From: JBDLID01 sp039715055
Lineage (GTDB): Bacteria > Desulfobacterota > Desulfobulbia > Desulfobulbales > Desulfocapsaceae
Direction: 5' to 3'
DNA: 22,648 nt
Assembly: GCA_039715055.1 (NCBI GenBank)
Contig: JBDLID010000044.1
Span: 1-22,648, forward strand
Part shown: piece by piece, positions 1 through 7,991 of the stretch
Position numbering within the stretch: position 1 is the first letter of the stretch
Layout of the letters: every line of letters starts with the position of its first letter
The notes under the pieces: model-generated
Seen by the model: the letters and a program-made list of their open reading frames with translations, nothing else
Told to the model about the DNA's origin: nothing
The model's database searches: none
Translations under genes and position numbers: made by a program

Positions 1-1250
1 GTGGCGGCCACCTTGTTGATCCGTTCCGGTGCGGCCTGGGCCAGGGAGCTGGGGGGCTTTGTTTTGACCTGGGAGTAGAGCTTTTCCACCCGGCCTTTGG
101 ATTTAAAACCGATCTTCACCTCCTGGCGCCTGACCTCGGCAAGGCTGAGAAGCGGTTTGCCGAACTTGGTGTTGAGCGGCTTAAGGATTCCGGAGCTGAG
201 AAAGTCTGTGAAGCTCATTGAGCTGGAGGAAAACTCAATTTCAAAAAAGGCACTGCCCTTATCCTCAAAAGAACGGAGCTCCACATTGAGAACGGGCCTC
301 AGGCCGATCAACTCATTTTTAAAGAGTTCGACAAAGTCGTAACTGCCCACGTCTCTGATCTCGACCTGGTAGATTTGAGTCTTAGCAAGAAGCTGGTTCT
401 GGAAAAAATCTTTGGAAAATTCCTGGCCGATCATCTCACCAACCGCAGCCACCGCCTCGTCTTCACTGGACCAGCTGCGTTTTTTGGGCAGCTTGTTGTT
501 GAAATAGATTTCCTCGCCGCTGTTTTCATCCATGCAGGAGATTGTCCACGAAGTGATGGTGACACGGTTGATCTCCACGCCGGATGTCTTCAGCTTCAGC
601 TTGACCGGTTTGAATTTGACCTCTCCACTGATGAAGAAATCACCCTTTCCTTTTGATTTGTCCGACCAGATTCTGAAACCAAAATCCTTGATCTGCGCCT
701 TGACAATATTTTCTGCGATGTCTGAGCGCTGTTCGCCGATTTTGGAGCCCCGCTGGGCATCACGTACCGTGATCTTGACTCCGATCCTGGGGTTGCCGTA
801 CTCCCGGATGAGCGCCACCCTCTGCTCACCGCTCATTTCTCTAAGAGATTCTTCGGTTTTTTTCGAGTAAACCTCAGCCTTGATGGTCATATGCATGAAC
901 CCGTCATCGCCGAGATGCGGTTGGGTTTTGGAGATGACCGACTTGATCAGTCCCCGGGTCTGGGTCAGCACCCTGTCCTGCACCAACTCGTAGTTTTCCA
1001 CCAGTGAGCGGCTGTCCACATACATGCCGACCACTTTTTCAATGGCCTGCTTTTTTGCATCGTCAAGCAGGGCATCAACCAGGAGACCTTTGTCATTTTG
1101 GAACATATCCGCTTCCGGATCGGCCAACCCCTCAGCGGTAACAATAACGGTTGACGCAGCCCCGAAGCAGGGAGTCTGAAGGAGCGGCATGAGGATGAAT
1201 CCGCTGATGGCAAGAATACAGGTTAAGAGGGACTGGCGGTGTATTTTCAT
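1..1250 (-). CDS. Exported FlgT-N/LPP20-like protein (partial, C-terminus off the window)
   Basis: One uninterrupted frame runs from ATG at 1250 to the left edge, giving at least 416 residues with no stop. The N-terminus (MKIHRQSLLTCIL..., cleavage probably near residue 30 after CFGA) is a clear signal peptide, so the product is exported to the periplasm or outer membrane. Residues about 33-130 look like the N-terminal domain of flagellar H-ring protein FlgT and LPP20-type proteins: a short strand, then a helix of the type DDAKKQAIEKVVGMYV, then VENYELVQDRVLTQ and a strand pair ending in IKAEVY. Residues about 150-300 resemble a FlgT middle or TolB-like fold (GVKITVRD, then ISGEVKF). This family placement is from pattern memory, not a search. 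No good ribosome binding site precedes the ATG. It is transcribed divergently from the CsgG-PEGA gene, 126 bases away. Nothing here proves a flagellar role; a general envelope scaffold is equally possible. Confidence 0.8.
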   Translation of the reverse strand, partial: MKIHRQSLLTCILAISGFILMPLLQTPCFGAASTVIVTAEGLADPEADMFQNDKGLLVDALLDDAKKQAIEKVVGMYVDSRSLVENYELVQDRVLTQTRGLIKSVISKTQPHLGDDGFMHMTIKAEVYSKKTEESLREMSGEQRVALIREYGNPRIGVKITVRDAQRGSKIGEQRSDIAENIVKAQIKDFGFRIWSDKSKGKGDFFISGEVKFKPVKLKLKTSGVEINRVTITSWTISCMDENSGEEIYFNNKLPKKRSWSSEDEAVAAVGEMIGQEFSKDFFQNQLLAKTQIYQVEIRDVGSYDFVELFKNELIGLRPVLNVELRSFEDKGSAFFEIEFSSSSMSFTDFLSSGILKPLNTKFGKPLLSLAEVRRQEVKIGFKSKGRVEKLYSQVKTKPPSSLAQAAPERINKVAA

Positions 1251-1278
1251 GGCAAGAAGTTGGTTGGCGATCGTGATA

Positions 1279-1307
1279 TTTACTCTGTGAGTCATTCCTG
1301 TTATACT
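1279..1307 (+). promoter_or_regulatory. Probable sigma70-type promoter for the CsgG-PEGA gene
   Basis: TTTACT (1279-1284) and TATACT (1302-1307) are separated by exactly 17 bases and match the consensus at 4/6 and 5/6 positions. Transcription would start near 1314, leaving a leader of about 60 bases before the gene. Predicted by eye only. Confidence 0.5.
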
Positions 1308-1376
1308 CACTATAGCCGATGAGATTGGGGATTTCCAGGTTACTGCCGAGATCCGGTACAATAAACAGGTAGCTGT

Positions 1377-2993
1377 GTGACAACAATGAAAAAAATACGC
1401 GTATTTTTCCTTCTGGTCCTGAGCGGGCTCTGCATGCTTCCGGTCCTGGCTCAGGCTGACTTTGAAAAGACCAAGATTGCGGTCCTGCCCTTCAATCTCC
1501 AGGGTGAAAAATTTGAAACAGATGATATGGGGAAGATTGTCTCCGAGTGGCTGATCACCGCCTTTGTCAAGGACGGCAGGTTTGAGGTCATTGAACGGAA
1601 ACTGCTCGGCCAGGTACTGGAGGAACAGCAGATGGTTGAGGCCGGAGTCGTCAACCAGGACACGGCCATGGAAATTGGCCGCCTGCTTGGAGTCAAGGTT
1701 ATCATTTCAGGTTCGGTGATGAAGTTGGGCCAGGTGATCGAGGTCAATTCCCGAATTATCGACGTGAGCAGCGCCGCTATTATCACCGCGGAAAATGTGC
1801 GATCAACCCAGGTGATCAGCCTCCAGGAACTGGTGTTTGAGATGGCGGAAAAGATTATTAAAAATTTTCCGCTGGAGGGCTATGTTGCCAACCGGGATGC
1901 CAACCAGGTGGTGATCGATCTTGGCCGGCTTGCCGGGGTGAAGAGTGGGATGCATTTCATGGTCTACGAGGAGGGTGATGTGGTGCGTCATCCAAAGACC
2001 GATGAAATTCTCTATGTCAAGCAGATCAAAACGGGAACCATTGAGATCACAGGTGTGCAGACAAAGATCTCCGAAGGGATTATTGTTGAAGAGGTGATGC
2101 CCGATGCCATCAAGTACGGTCATTTCGTTAAAAGCGTTAAACGTTCAGAGAAGAAAAACGGCAAGGAGTACACCATTGTCAAGGCCAAAGGGGCCAGCCA
2201 CCTCTTCGTCGACACCCTTCCGGCTGCTGCCGATATACGGATACTTAATATCCAGCCGAGGTACAGACGCGGCATGGAGGTTTCCGCGGGTAATTACCAT
2301 GTCGAGGTTTCCATGGCCGGTTATCTATCCAACAGGCAATGGATTACCATTGGTGAAGGGGAGGAGAAGTATCTTGACATCAGGTTGATCAGGGAGCAGA
2401 GGCAATCGGTCACGGCTCCGGTGGCGGTCCAGGGGGCCGGCCACCTCTTTGTTGACACCGTTCCGGCCGCTGCCGATATACGGATACTCAATATCCAGCC
2501 GAGGTACAGACGCGGCATGGAGCTTGCTGCAGGCAATTATCATGTCGAAGTGTCCATGGCCGGTTATCTGTCCAACAGGCAATGGATTGCCATTGGTAAA
2601 GGTGAGAAAAAGTATCTTGACATCAGGTTGATCAGGGGACAGAGACAATCGGTAACTGCGTCGGCCTCGGCACAAAGCAGCGGGGCGCTCAACAGTTACC
2701 TGGTCATGCTCGACTCAGCAAAAGGCGTCGAGGTGAGAAACGGGGCAAAACACCTGATCAAAAAGTACCCCAAGAATTATCAGGCCCTGAACAAGGCGGA
2801 ACAGGTCCTGCTTGCCAACTACGCAAGGAATCCCAAGGACCGCAACTACAATGACGCGCTGGCCTATCTCTGTAAATATCTTGGAGCATCGCGTGATGGG
2901 CGGTTCCGTGAAACACTGAGGACTGTCAGCTCAAAGGCTCCTAATAAAAAATTGCGTAAATACGCTAAATCAAGTCTGCGGCAGCTGAAATAA
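1377..2993 (+). CDS. Exported CsgG-like protein with two tandem PEGA-type repeats
   Basis: A 538-residue protein. Residues 1-27 form a signal peptide (KKIRVFFLLVLSGL..., cleavage near AQA). Residues about 30-165 match the CsgG/FlgO/TolB-N fold: IAVLPFNL at the start, FEVIERKLLGQVLEEQ, then GRLLGVKVIISGSVMKLG. Residues about 170-250 look like a small beta domain of the FlgT C-terminal kind (VIDLGRLAGVKSGMHFMVYEEG). Residues 272-352 and 353-433 are two copies of an 81-residue PEGA-type repeat (DIRILNIQPRYRRGME, GNYHVEVSMAGY). Residues about 435-538 are helical, basic and unassigned. GTG 1377 has AGG seven bases upstream; ATG 1386 is the alternative start. It is monocistronic: the next gene is convergent. 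CsgG-like proteins usually sit at the outer membrane, and PEGA domains are thought to be surface or binding modules. The specific role is unknown. There is no lipobox, unlike true CsgG. Confidence 0.85.
   Translation: MTTMKKIRVFFLLVLSGLCMLPVLAQADFEKTKIAVLPFNLQGEKFETDDMGKIVSEWLITAFVKDGRFEVIERKLLGQVLEEQQMVEAGVVNQDTAMEIGRLLGVKVIISGSVMKLGQVIEVNSRIIDVSSAAIITAENVRSTQVISLQELVFEMAEKIIKNFPLEGYVANRDANQVVIDLGRLAGVKSGMHFMVYEEGDVVRHPKTDEILYVKQIKTGTIEITGVQTKISEGIIVEEVMPDAIKYGHFVKSVKRSEKKNGKEYTIVKAKGASHLFVDTLPAAADIRILNIQPRYRRGMEVSAGNYHVEVSMAGYLSNRQWITIGEGEEKYLDIRLIREQRQSVTAPVAVQGAGHLFVDTVPAAADIRILNIQPRYRRGMELAAGNYHVEVSMAGYLSNRQWIAIGKGEKKYLDIRLIRGQRQSVTASASAQSSGALNSYLVMLDSAKGVEVRNGAKHLIKKYPKNYQALNKAEQVLLANYARNPKDRNYNDALAYLCKYLGASRDGRFRETLRTVSSKAPNKKLRKYAKSSLRQLK
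2190..2675 (+). repeat. Tandem in-frame duplication of a 243-bp PEGA unit
   Basis: Two head-to-tail copies, 2190-2432 and 2433-2675, each exactly 81 codons. By my count 69 of 81 residues are identical, and most differences lie in the first 60 codons' variable spots and in the linker at the end of each unit. The core around DIRILNIQPRYRRGME is nearly identical at the DNA level too, which points to a recent duplication or ongoing gene conversion. Confidence 0.9.
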
Positions 2994-3036
2994 AAGAGAG
3001 TATCGTAAAAGAGCGTTTTAAAAAAGGAGGAGGGCT

Positions 3037-3615
3037 TTACTGGACGTCTGCTTCGCTGATCCGGCAGTAGACACGGCCGCCAATATCATAGGCGTTGGTG
3101 AGGAGGTCGTAATCGAGACGTGAGCCGGTAATCCTGAGATCGTCGCTGATCAGCCGGGTCTCAACCGGGCAGATGATCATCTTGTTCATGAAGTCGTAGT
3201 GGAGGATGTCGGTGTACAGCTCGTATTTTTTTTCGGGCTTGATCACCACCACTTCGCCGGTAAGGGTCAGCTTGTTGATTTCCTGGTTGAACTTCCCCTC
3301 CCGGGAGGTGACATAGGTGAGGCTCTTGTCTTTGGCGGTGAGCACCGCATCCACTTCGGTCAACTCAAGCTCTTTGTCACTGTCGCCGGTCCTGGCCTGA
3401 TCGGCCTCAATTTCAGCCGTTTTAACCCCATTTTCACTTTGGATGATATGGACCGTATACATGGTGAAGTTGTGGCGGTCAGTGGTTCGGTTGGCAAGGG
3501 AAGGGTCATAACCTCCGCGTGGAGCGAGGAAGGAGCCCACCGGTCCGCGCCAGATGGGAAAACTGATAAATAGAGCCAGGGGGATGAGCCAGACAAGGTT
3601 GCGGCGGGTGATCAT
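3037..3615 (-). CDS. lptC: LPS export system protein LptC
   Basis: A 192-residue protein with the usual LptC length and architecture: a short basic N-terminus (MITRR), one membrane anchor at about residues 6-24, then a periplasmic beta-jellyroll. LptC traits include MYTVHIIQSENGVKTAEIEADQ, the strand-turn pattern around LTGEVVVIKPEKKYELYTDILHYD, and the late SDDLRITGSRLDYD, typical of LptC/OstA-like folds. In the known system LptC takes lipopolysaccharide from the LptBFG transporter in the inner membrane and passes it to LptA. The start overlaps the kdsC stop as ATGA, so translation is probably coupled. It is the last gene of the pyrG-kdsA-kdsC-lptC operon. The next gene is convergent, so lptA and lptB do not follow as they do in most proteobacterial loci. 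Confidence 0.85.
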   Translation of the reverse strand: MITRRNLVWLIPLALFISFPIWRGPVGSFLAPRGGYDPSLANRTTDRHNFTMYTVHIIQSENGVKTAEIEADQARTGDSDKELELTEVDAVLTAKDKSLTYVTSREGKFNQEINKLTLTGEVVVIKPEKKYELYTDILHYDFMNKMIICPVETRLISDDLRITGSRLDYDLLTNAYDIGGRVYCRISEADVQ

Positions 3616-4253
3616 CGGCTCATATAGTCCTGGAGCAGCTGCTGTTGGAGTCCCTTGGCCTCAATGATCAGCTCACAGAGTTCCCGTACCGCTCCGCTGC
3701 CACCTGTGGCGCCAGTGGTGTAATGGACGATTTCTTTGACCGCTTCCACTGCATTGGCAGGAGCAGCAGCGAGACCGACCCGTTTGAGCAGGACCAGGTC
3801 AAGCCAGTCGTCGCCCATGTAGCCGATCTCAACGGGGCGACAGCCGGATTCTTTGATGATTTCCTTGTAGGCCACAAGCTTGTTTTTTGCACCTTGAAAG
3901 ACGTAGCGCATCTTCAGGTCTTCGCAGCGTCTTGCCAAGGCCTCTGATTTACGGGCTGTGATGACCCCGGTTTCAACCCCGGCTTCTTTCAAAAGCCGCA
4001 GGCCGAAGCCGTCCTGGGTGTTGAAGGCCTTGGACTCATGGCCTTCATGGGAGTAGATCAGCGAACCGTCGGTCAGTACTCCATCCACGTCGAGAAGCAG
4101 TAACCGTATATCCCTGCCCTTGTTCAGGGCCGCCTTGAACTGGGCAGATTTTTCAGGGGTCCGGTGGTCTCTTGCCATGGCCCGGTACCCTTCGGTGATC
4201 TCACAGTCGGAGGGGTATTCTCCAGGTTTGGACGGTGTACAGGAGTCGCTCAT
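3612..4253 (-). CDS. kdsC: 3-deoxy-D-manno-octulosonate 8-phosphate phosphatase KdsC (HAD family)
   Basis: A 213-residue HAD phosphatase that converts Kdo-8-phosphate to Kdo for the LPS inner core. The nucleophile and general acid are D55 and D57 in LLLLDVDGVLTDG. The KdsC signatures DGFGLRLLKEAGVETGVITAR, a conserved lysine region (QGAKNKLVAYKEI) and the metal-binding MGDDWLDL follow in order, and the C-terminal GGSGAVRELCELI is typical of tetrameric C-type HADs. I chose ATG 4253 because it overlaps the kdsA stop (ATGA) and has GAGG seven bases upstream. This leaves an N-terminal extension of about 45 residues compared with usual KdsC. An internal ATG at 4178 (MARDH...) would give 188 residues, close to family length, and is a real alternative. 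Confidence 0.9.
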   Translation of the reverse strand: MSDSCTPSKPGEYPSDCEITEGYRAMARDHRTPEKSAQFKAALNKGRDIRLLLLDVDGVLTDGSLIYSHEGHESKAFNTQDGFGLRLLKEAGVETGVITARKSEALARRCEDLKMRYVFQGAKNKLVAYKEIIKESGCRPVEIGYMGDDWLDLVLLKRVGLAAAPANAVEAVKEIVHYTTGATGGSGAVRELCELIIEAKGLQQQLLQDYMSR

Positions 4254-5095
4254 CAAAGGGCCTCGCGGATACGGAGCAGCTGTTTGAGGAGTGTTTCGAT
4301 CTGGTCCAGATACAAAGAGTTGGGGCCGTCGCAAAGGGCCTTTTCCGGGTTGGGGTGGACTTCCATGAAAAAACCGTCCACACCGGCCGCGCAGGCAGCG
4401 CGGGACAGGGGAGCGATAAATTCACGCTGTCCGGCCGATGCTCCGCCGGCACCGCCGGGAAGCTGGACTGAATGGGTGGCGTCGTAAATTACCGGACAGT
4501 CAAAACCGCGCATGACGGCCAGAGAGCGCATGTCCACCACCAGGTTGTTGTAACCAAAGCTGGCCCCCCGCTCAACAAGCATGGTCCGTCTGCCGCCTGC
4601 GGCCCGTATTTTACCCAGAGCGTTTTGCATGTCCCATGGAGAGACAAATTGGCCTTTTTTGAGATTGATCGGTTTACCGCTTTCAGCGGCCGCGACCAGG
4701 AGATCGGTCTGTCGGCAGAGAAAGGCTGGAATCTGGATGATGTCAAGGACCTCGGCGGCGGAACTTATCTGGCTGACATCATGGACGTCTGAAATAACCG
4801 GCACCTGCAGATCCTGCCGGATACGGGATAAAATGGCAAGTCCCTCGTCGAGTCCCGGACCGCGATACGATGACAGCGATGTCCGATTGGCCTTGTCAAA
4901 TGAGGCTTTGAAAACGTAAGAGATCCCCAGGCGGTTACAGATTTCGAGCATCGTCGAGGCTACTGTATTGGCCAGTTCCTCTGATTCAAGGGCGCAGGGG
5001 CCGGCAATAAGAAGCAGCCTGGAGTCTTTACTGACTGTGATTTCCTGACCGGAGGGTGTGTCAATGGTGACCGGAGTGACGGGTGGCAGGGTCAT
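4253..5095 (-). CDS. kdsA: 2-dehydro-3-deoxyphosphooctonate aldolase (Kdo-8-phosphate synthase) KdsA
   Basis: A 280-residue enzyme that condenses phosphoenolpyruvate with arabinose-5-phosphate to give Kdo-8-phosphate. Family motifs run in order: IAGPCALESEE, FKASFDKANRTS, DIIQIPAFLCRQTDLL, NLKKGQF, ERGASFGYNNLVVDMRSL, DATHSVQLPGG, FMEVHPNPEKALCDG. C34 in AGPC, the histidine of DATHSVQ, the glutamate of FMEVHP and the aspartate of ALCDG correspond to the four metal ligands of the metal-dependent class (Aquifex type). The E. coli-type enzyme has Asn in place of that Cys, so this one is predicted to need a divalent metal. The start follows AGGT by about eight bases and lies 23 bases after pyrG; the stop overlaps kdsC. 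Confidence 0.96.
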   Translation of the reverse strand: MTLPPVTPVTIDTPSGQEITVSKDSRLLLIAGPCALESEELANTVASTMLEICNRLGISYVFKASFDKANRTSLSSYRGPGLDEGLAILSRIRQDLQVPVISDVHDVSQISSAAEVLDIIQIPAFLCRQTDLLVAAAESGKPINLKKGQFVSPWDMQNALGKIRAAGGRRTMLVERGASFGYNNLVVDMRSLAVMRGFDCPVIYDATHSVQLPGGAGGASAGQREFIAPLSRAACAAGVDGFFMEVHPNPEKALCDGPNSLYLDQIETLLKQLLRIREAL

Positions 5096-5118
5096 TGCGA
5101 TTACCTGTGGTTGAAGGG

Positions 5119-6771
5119 CTAAGAACCGTGCTTGATGGCTGCACCAATGAAGTCGCGGAAAAGCGGATGAGGCTTCATCGGTTTGGACTTGAACTCAGGG
5201 TGGAACTGACAGCCGAGAAACCATGGATTGTCGGCGAATTCAACGATTTCAACAAGGCTGTTATCAGGGCTGACCCCTGAAAAGACCATGCCTTTTTCCT
5301 CCAGAACTTTACGGTACTCATTGTTGAATTCGTAGCGATGGCGATGCCTCTCAAAGATCTCTTCTTCGGCGTAGGCCTGACCGGCGAAACTGTCCGGGGC
5401 CAGTTTGCAGGGATAGGCCCCGAGCCTCAGAGTTCCACCCATCCCTGAGTTTTCATCTCTCACCTGAATTTCATTGGTGCGATAGTCGAACCACTCCTTG
5501 ATAAAGTAGATCACCGGATCCTTGGCATCCATATCGAGTTCGGTGGAGTTTGCATCGGGGATCCCTGCCACGTTCCTGGCGTATTCGATCACTGCCAGCT
5601 GCATTCCGAGGCAGATTCCGAAAAAGGGAATTTTATTTTCGCGGGCGTAGGTGATGGCGCGGATCTTTCCTTCCACACCTCTCTTGCCGAATCCACCGGG
5701 TACCAGAATTCCATGGCACCCTTCAAGAAGGGCGGCCGGATCTTTTTCTTCCAGATCCTCCGCACTGATATAGCGCAGTTCAACCTTGGCGTTATTGGCC
5801 AGTCCACCGTGGATCAGGGCTTCATGGAGGCTCTTGTAGGATTCGGTCAGATCGACGTATTTACCGGTGATTGCAATGGTGACCGACTTCTGCGGATTCT
5901 TGATCCTGTGGACCAGTTCTTCCCACGGTTTGATATTGGGACTGCCGGTCCAGATATTGAGGAGCTCGAGAATTTTGTCATCCAATCCCTCTTTGTGGAG
6001 GTGGAGAGGCACCTCGTAAATGGTTTCCACGTCAATGGCGGTGATGACACAATCGGGAGGTACGCTGCAGAACAGGCCGATTTTGGCCTTGAGCTTATCT
6101 TCAATGGGCACTTCGGTGCGGCACATCAGGATGTCGGGCTGGATACCGTCGGCCCGCAGCTCCCGTACAGAGTGTTGTGTGGGTTTTGTCTTGATCTCAC
6201 CAGCGGCTTTGATGTAGGGAACCAGGGTGAGATGGATGTAGAGAGAGTTCTCTCTGCCAAGGTCGCCGCGCAGCTGACGTATGGCTTCAACAAAGGGGAG
6301 GCCCTCGATGTCACCGATGGTGCCGCCGATTTCAATGATGGCCACGTCCACACTGCCGTCGAGCTGCAGCACTGCCGCCTTTATCTCATCGGTGATATGG
6401 GGGATGACCTGAACCGTACCGCCGAGATACTCGCCGCGTCGTTCCTTGGTGATCACCGAATAATAGATCCGTCCCGAGGTATAGTTGTTTTTCTGGGCCA
6501 TCACCGCGTCGGTGTAACGCTCATAATGGCCCATGTCCAGATCGGTCTCGGCGCCGTCGTCGGTGACGTATACCTCGCCATGCTGGAAAGGGTTCATCGT
6601 GCCGGGATCAACATTGATGTATGGATCAAGTTTCTGGAAGGTAACCGTAAGGCCGCGGCTCTCAAGCAGGGCGCCGATGGCGGCCGCAGCCAGCCCTTTG
6701 CCCAGGGAGGATAGAACACCACCGGTTACGAAGATAAACTTGGTACGCTGGGATGATTTTGAATTTTCCAT
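5119..6771 (-). CDS. pyrG: CTP synthase PyrG
   Basis: A 550-residue cytosolic enzyme that aminates UTP to CTP using glutamine and ATP. The N-terminal synthase domain begins TKFIFVTGGVLSSLGKG (P-loop), followed by KLDPYINVDPGTM and GETKT-type residues (AGEIKTKPTQHSV). The C-terminal class I glutamine amidotransferase domain carries the nucleophile C387 in FFGICLGMQ and the His-Glu pair in CQFHPEF. The ATG at 6771 begins MENSKSSQRT, the normal PyrG start; the frame is open further upstream, but those residues do not belong to the family. It heads the operon with kdsA, kdsC and lptC. The link is sensible because CTP is used to activate Kdo. TATAGT hexamers occur upstream at 6806-6811 and 6778-6783 (- strand), but neither has a good -35 box. 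Confidence 0.97.
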   Translation of the reverse strand: MENSKSSQRTKFIFVTGGVLSSLGKGLAAAAIGALLESRGLTVTFQKLDPYINVDPGTMNPFQHGEVYVTDDGAETDLDMGHYERYTDAVMAQKNNYTSGRIYYSVITKERRGEYLGGTVQVIPHITDEIKAAVLQLDGSVDVAIIEIGGTIGDIEGLPFVEAIRQLRGDLGRENSLYIHLTLVPYIKAAGEIKTKPTQHSVRELRADGIQPDILMCRTEVPIEDKLKAKIGLFCSVPPDCVITAIDVETIYEVPLHLHKEGLDDKILELLNIWTGSPNIKPWEELVHRIKNPQKSVTIAITGKYVDLTESYKSLHEALIHGGLANNAKVELRYISAEDLEEKDPAALLEGCHGILVPGGFGKRGVEGKIRAITYARENKIPFFGICLGMQLAVIEYARNVAGIPDANSTELDMDAKDPVIYFIKEWFDYRTNEIQVRDENSGMGGTLRLGAYPCKLAPDSFAGQAYAEEEIFERHRHRYEFNNEYRKVLEEKGMVFSGVSPDNSLVEIVEFADNPWFLGCQFHPEFKSKPMKPHPLFRDFIGAAIKHGS

Positions 6772-6855
6772 GAGCCCACTATAGCAGCGGCAGGGTGATA
6801 TTGAAACTATAAAAACTCCAATTTCCATTCCTCTGGACTTGTTTTTTGGGAGATG

Positions 6856-6883
6856 TTGTCATAGTTTTTGCTGAGAGAATAAT
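6856..6883 (+). promoter_or_regulatory. Probable promoter for msrAB
   Basis: TTGTCA (6856-6861) and AATAAT (6878-6883) are 16 bases apart and each match the sigma70 consensus at five of six positions. Transcription would begin near 6890, just before the Shine-Dalgarno AAGGAGG at 6894-6900. Confidence 0.5.
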
Positions 6884-6907
6884 TTCCATCAATAAGGAGG
6901 AGTTGTG

Positions 6908-7960
6908 ATGAATAATCTTTTGATTATATGTACCGGTTTTGCAGTTGTCAGTCTGTTTTCAACAATGGCAAATGGTACATCTTCACGTAAGGAGGCTGTT
7001 TTCGGCGGCGGCTGTTTCTGGTGCATGGAGCCGCCCTTTGAGGCCCTGCAAGGGGTGGTTGACGTGACCGCCGGTTATATTGGCGGCTCCAGGGAAACAG
7101 CGGATTACAAACAGGTCAGCAGCGGCGGCACAGGACATTATGAGGCGGTGCGGGTGGTTTATGATCCCTCCGAGATCAGTTACCGGCAGCTGCTTGATGT
7201 TTTCTGGCGTCAGATCGACCCAACCGACTCAGGGGGACAGTTCGTTGACCGGGGAACTCAATACATGACCGCTGTTTTTTATAGCGGAGACCAGGAGCGC
7301 CGGGTAGCCGAAGAGTCAAAAAAGGAGCTTGCTGAATCGGGTCTTTTCAACCGTCCCATTGCCACTAAAGTCTTGCCCGTCAGTGATTTTTATCCGGCAG
7401 AAGAGTATCACCAGGATTATTACAAGAAGAATTACAGCCACTATTCAAGCTACAAAACTGGCTCCGGACGCCAGTCTTTTTTGGACAGGACCTGGCCAAA
7501 GAAGATGGAGGAGAAAAAGGAATTTGCAAAACCCGGTGAGGTTGAGCTGAAAAAGAGGCTGACGTCTCTGCAGTACAAGGTGACCCAGAAGGACGGCACC
7601 GAGCCGCCTTTTAAAAATGAATACTGGGACAACAAGGGTGAGGGGATTTATGTGGATATCGTCTCCGGCGAACCACTCTTCAGCTCCCTTGACAAGTTCG
7701 ATTCCGGCACCGGCTGGCCCAGTTTTACCAGGCCGCTTGCTATGGACAGCCTTGAAGAGAAGAAGGACCGGAGCCTTTTTTCGGTGCGCACCGAGGTCCG
7801 CAGCAGCGGTGCCGACTCACACCTGGGCCATGTCTTTGAGGACGGCCCGGCGCCCACCGGACTACGCTACTGTATCAACTCGGCAGCCATGCGTTTTGTC
7901 CCCAGGGAGAAGCTGGCCGAAGAGGGCTATGAAGAGTACCTGAAACTCTTTGAGAAGTAG
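6908..7960 (+). CDS. msrAB: Bifunctional peptide methionine sulfoxide reductase MsrA-MsrB
   Basis: A 350-residue fusion that repairs both S- and R-methionine sulfoxide in proteins. The MsrA domain (about 28-190) has the catalytic Cys in GGGCFWC (C36, with C39 next to it), then GGTGHYEAV and the YHQDYY stretch. The MsrB domain (about 205-345) has YWDNKGEGIYVDIVSGEPLF, SGTGWPSF, ADSHLGHVFEDGP and the catalytic C322 in RYCINSAAMRF. The position that is a resolving Cys in many MsrBs (SGCGWPSF) is Thr here, and the zinc CxxC pairs are absent. Residues 4-20 are hydrophobic, suggesting an exported or membrane-anchored enzyme like neisserial PilB, although basic residues before the hydrophobic run are missing. 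ATG 6908 sits seven bases after a perfect AGGAGG; the in-frame GTG at 6905 is too close to it. It is a single-gene unit, divergent from pyrG. Confidence 0.95.
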   Translation: MNNLLIICTGFAVVSLFSTMANGTSSRKEAVFGGGCFWCMEPPFEALQGVVDVTAGYIGGSRETADYKQVSSGGTGHYEAVRVVYDPSEISYRQLLDVFWRQIDPTDSGGQFVDRGTQYMTAVFYSGDQERRVAEESKKELAESGLFNRPIATKVLPVSDFYPAEEYHQDYYKKNYSHYSSYKTGSGRQSFLDRTWPKKMEEKKEFAKPGEVELKKRLTSLQYKVTQKDGTEPPFKNEYWDNKGEGIYVDIVSGEPLFSSLDKFDSGTGWPSFTRPLAMDSLEEKKDRSLFSVRTEVRSSGADSHLGHVFEDGPAPTGLRYCINSAAMRFVPREKLAEEGYEEYLKLFEK

Positions 7961-7983
7961 CCGGGATACCCTCGGTTCCCGGC
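7960..7983. terminator. Hairpin between the convergent msrAB and aconitase ends
   Basis: GCCGGGA (7960-7966) and TCCCGGC (7977-7983) form a perfect 7-bp stem with a 10-base loop in the 31-base gap between the two stops. No T-run follows on either strand, so it is at best a weak or Rho-assisted terminator. Confidence 0.35.
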
Positions 7984-7991
7984 GTACCGGT

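Noticed and set aside
2190..2675. Tandem repeat as a CRISPR or satellite
   Set aside because: The two 243-base units are in frame inside a coding region and encode PEGA-type domains; there are no spacers.
5713..6714. 333-codon open frame opposite pyrG
   Set aside because: Antisense shadow of a highly conserved gene; no ribosome binding site or family traits.
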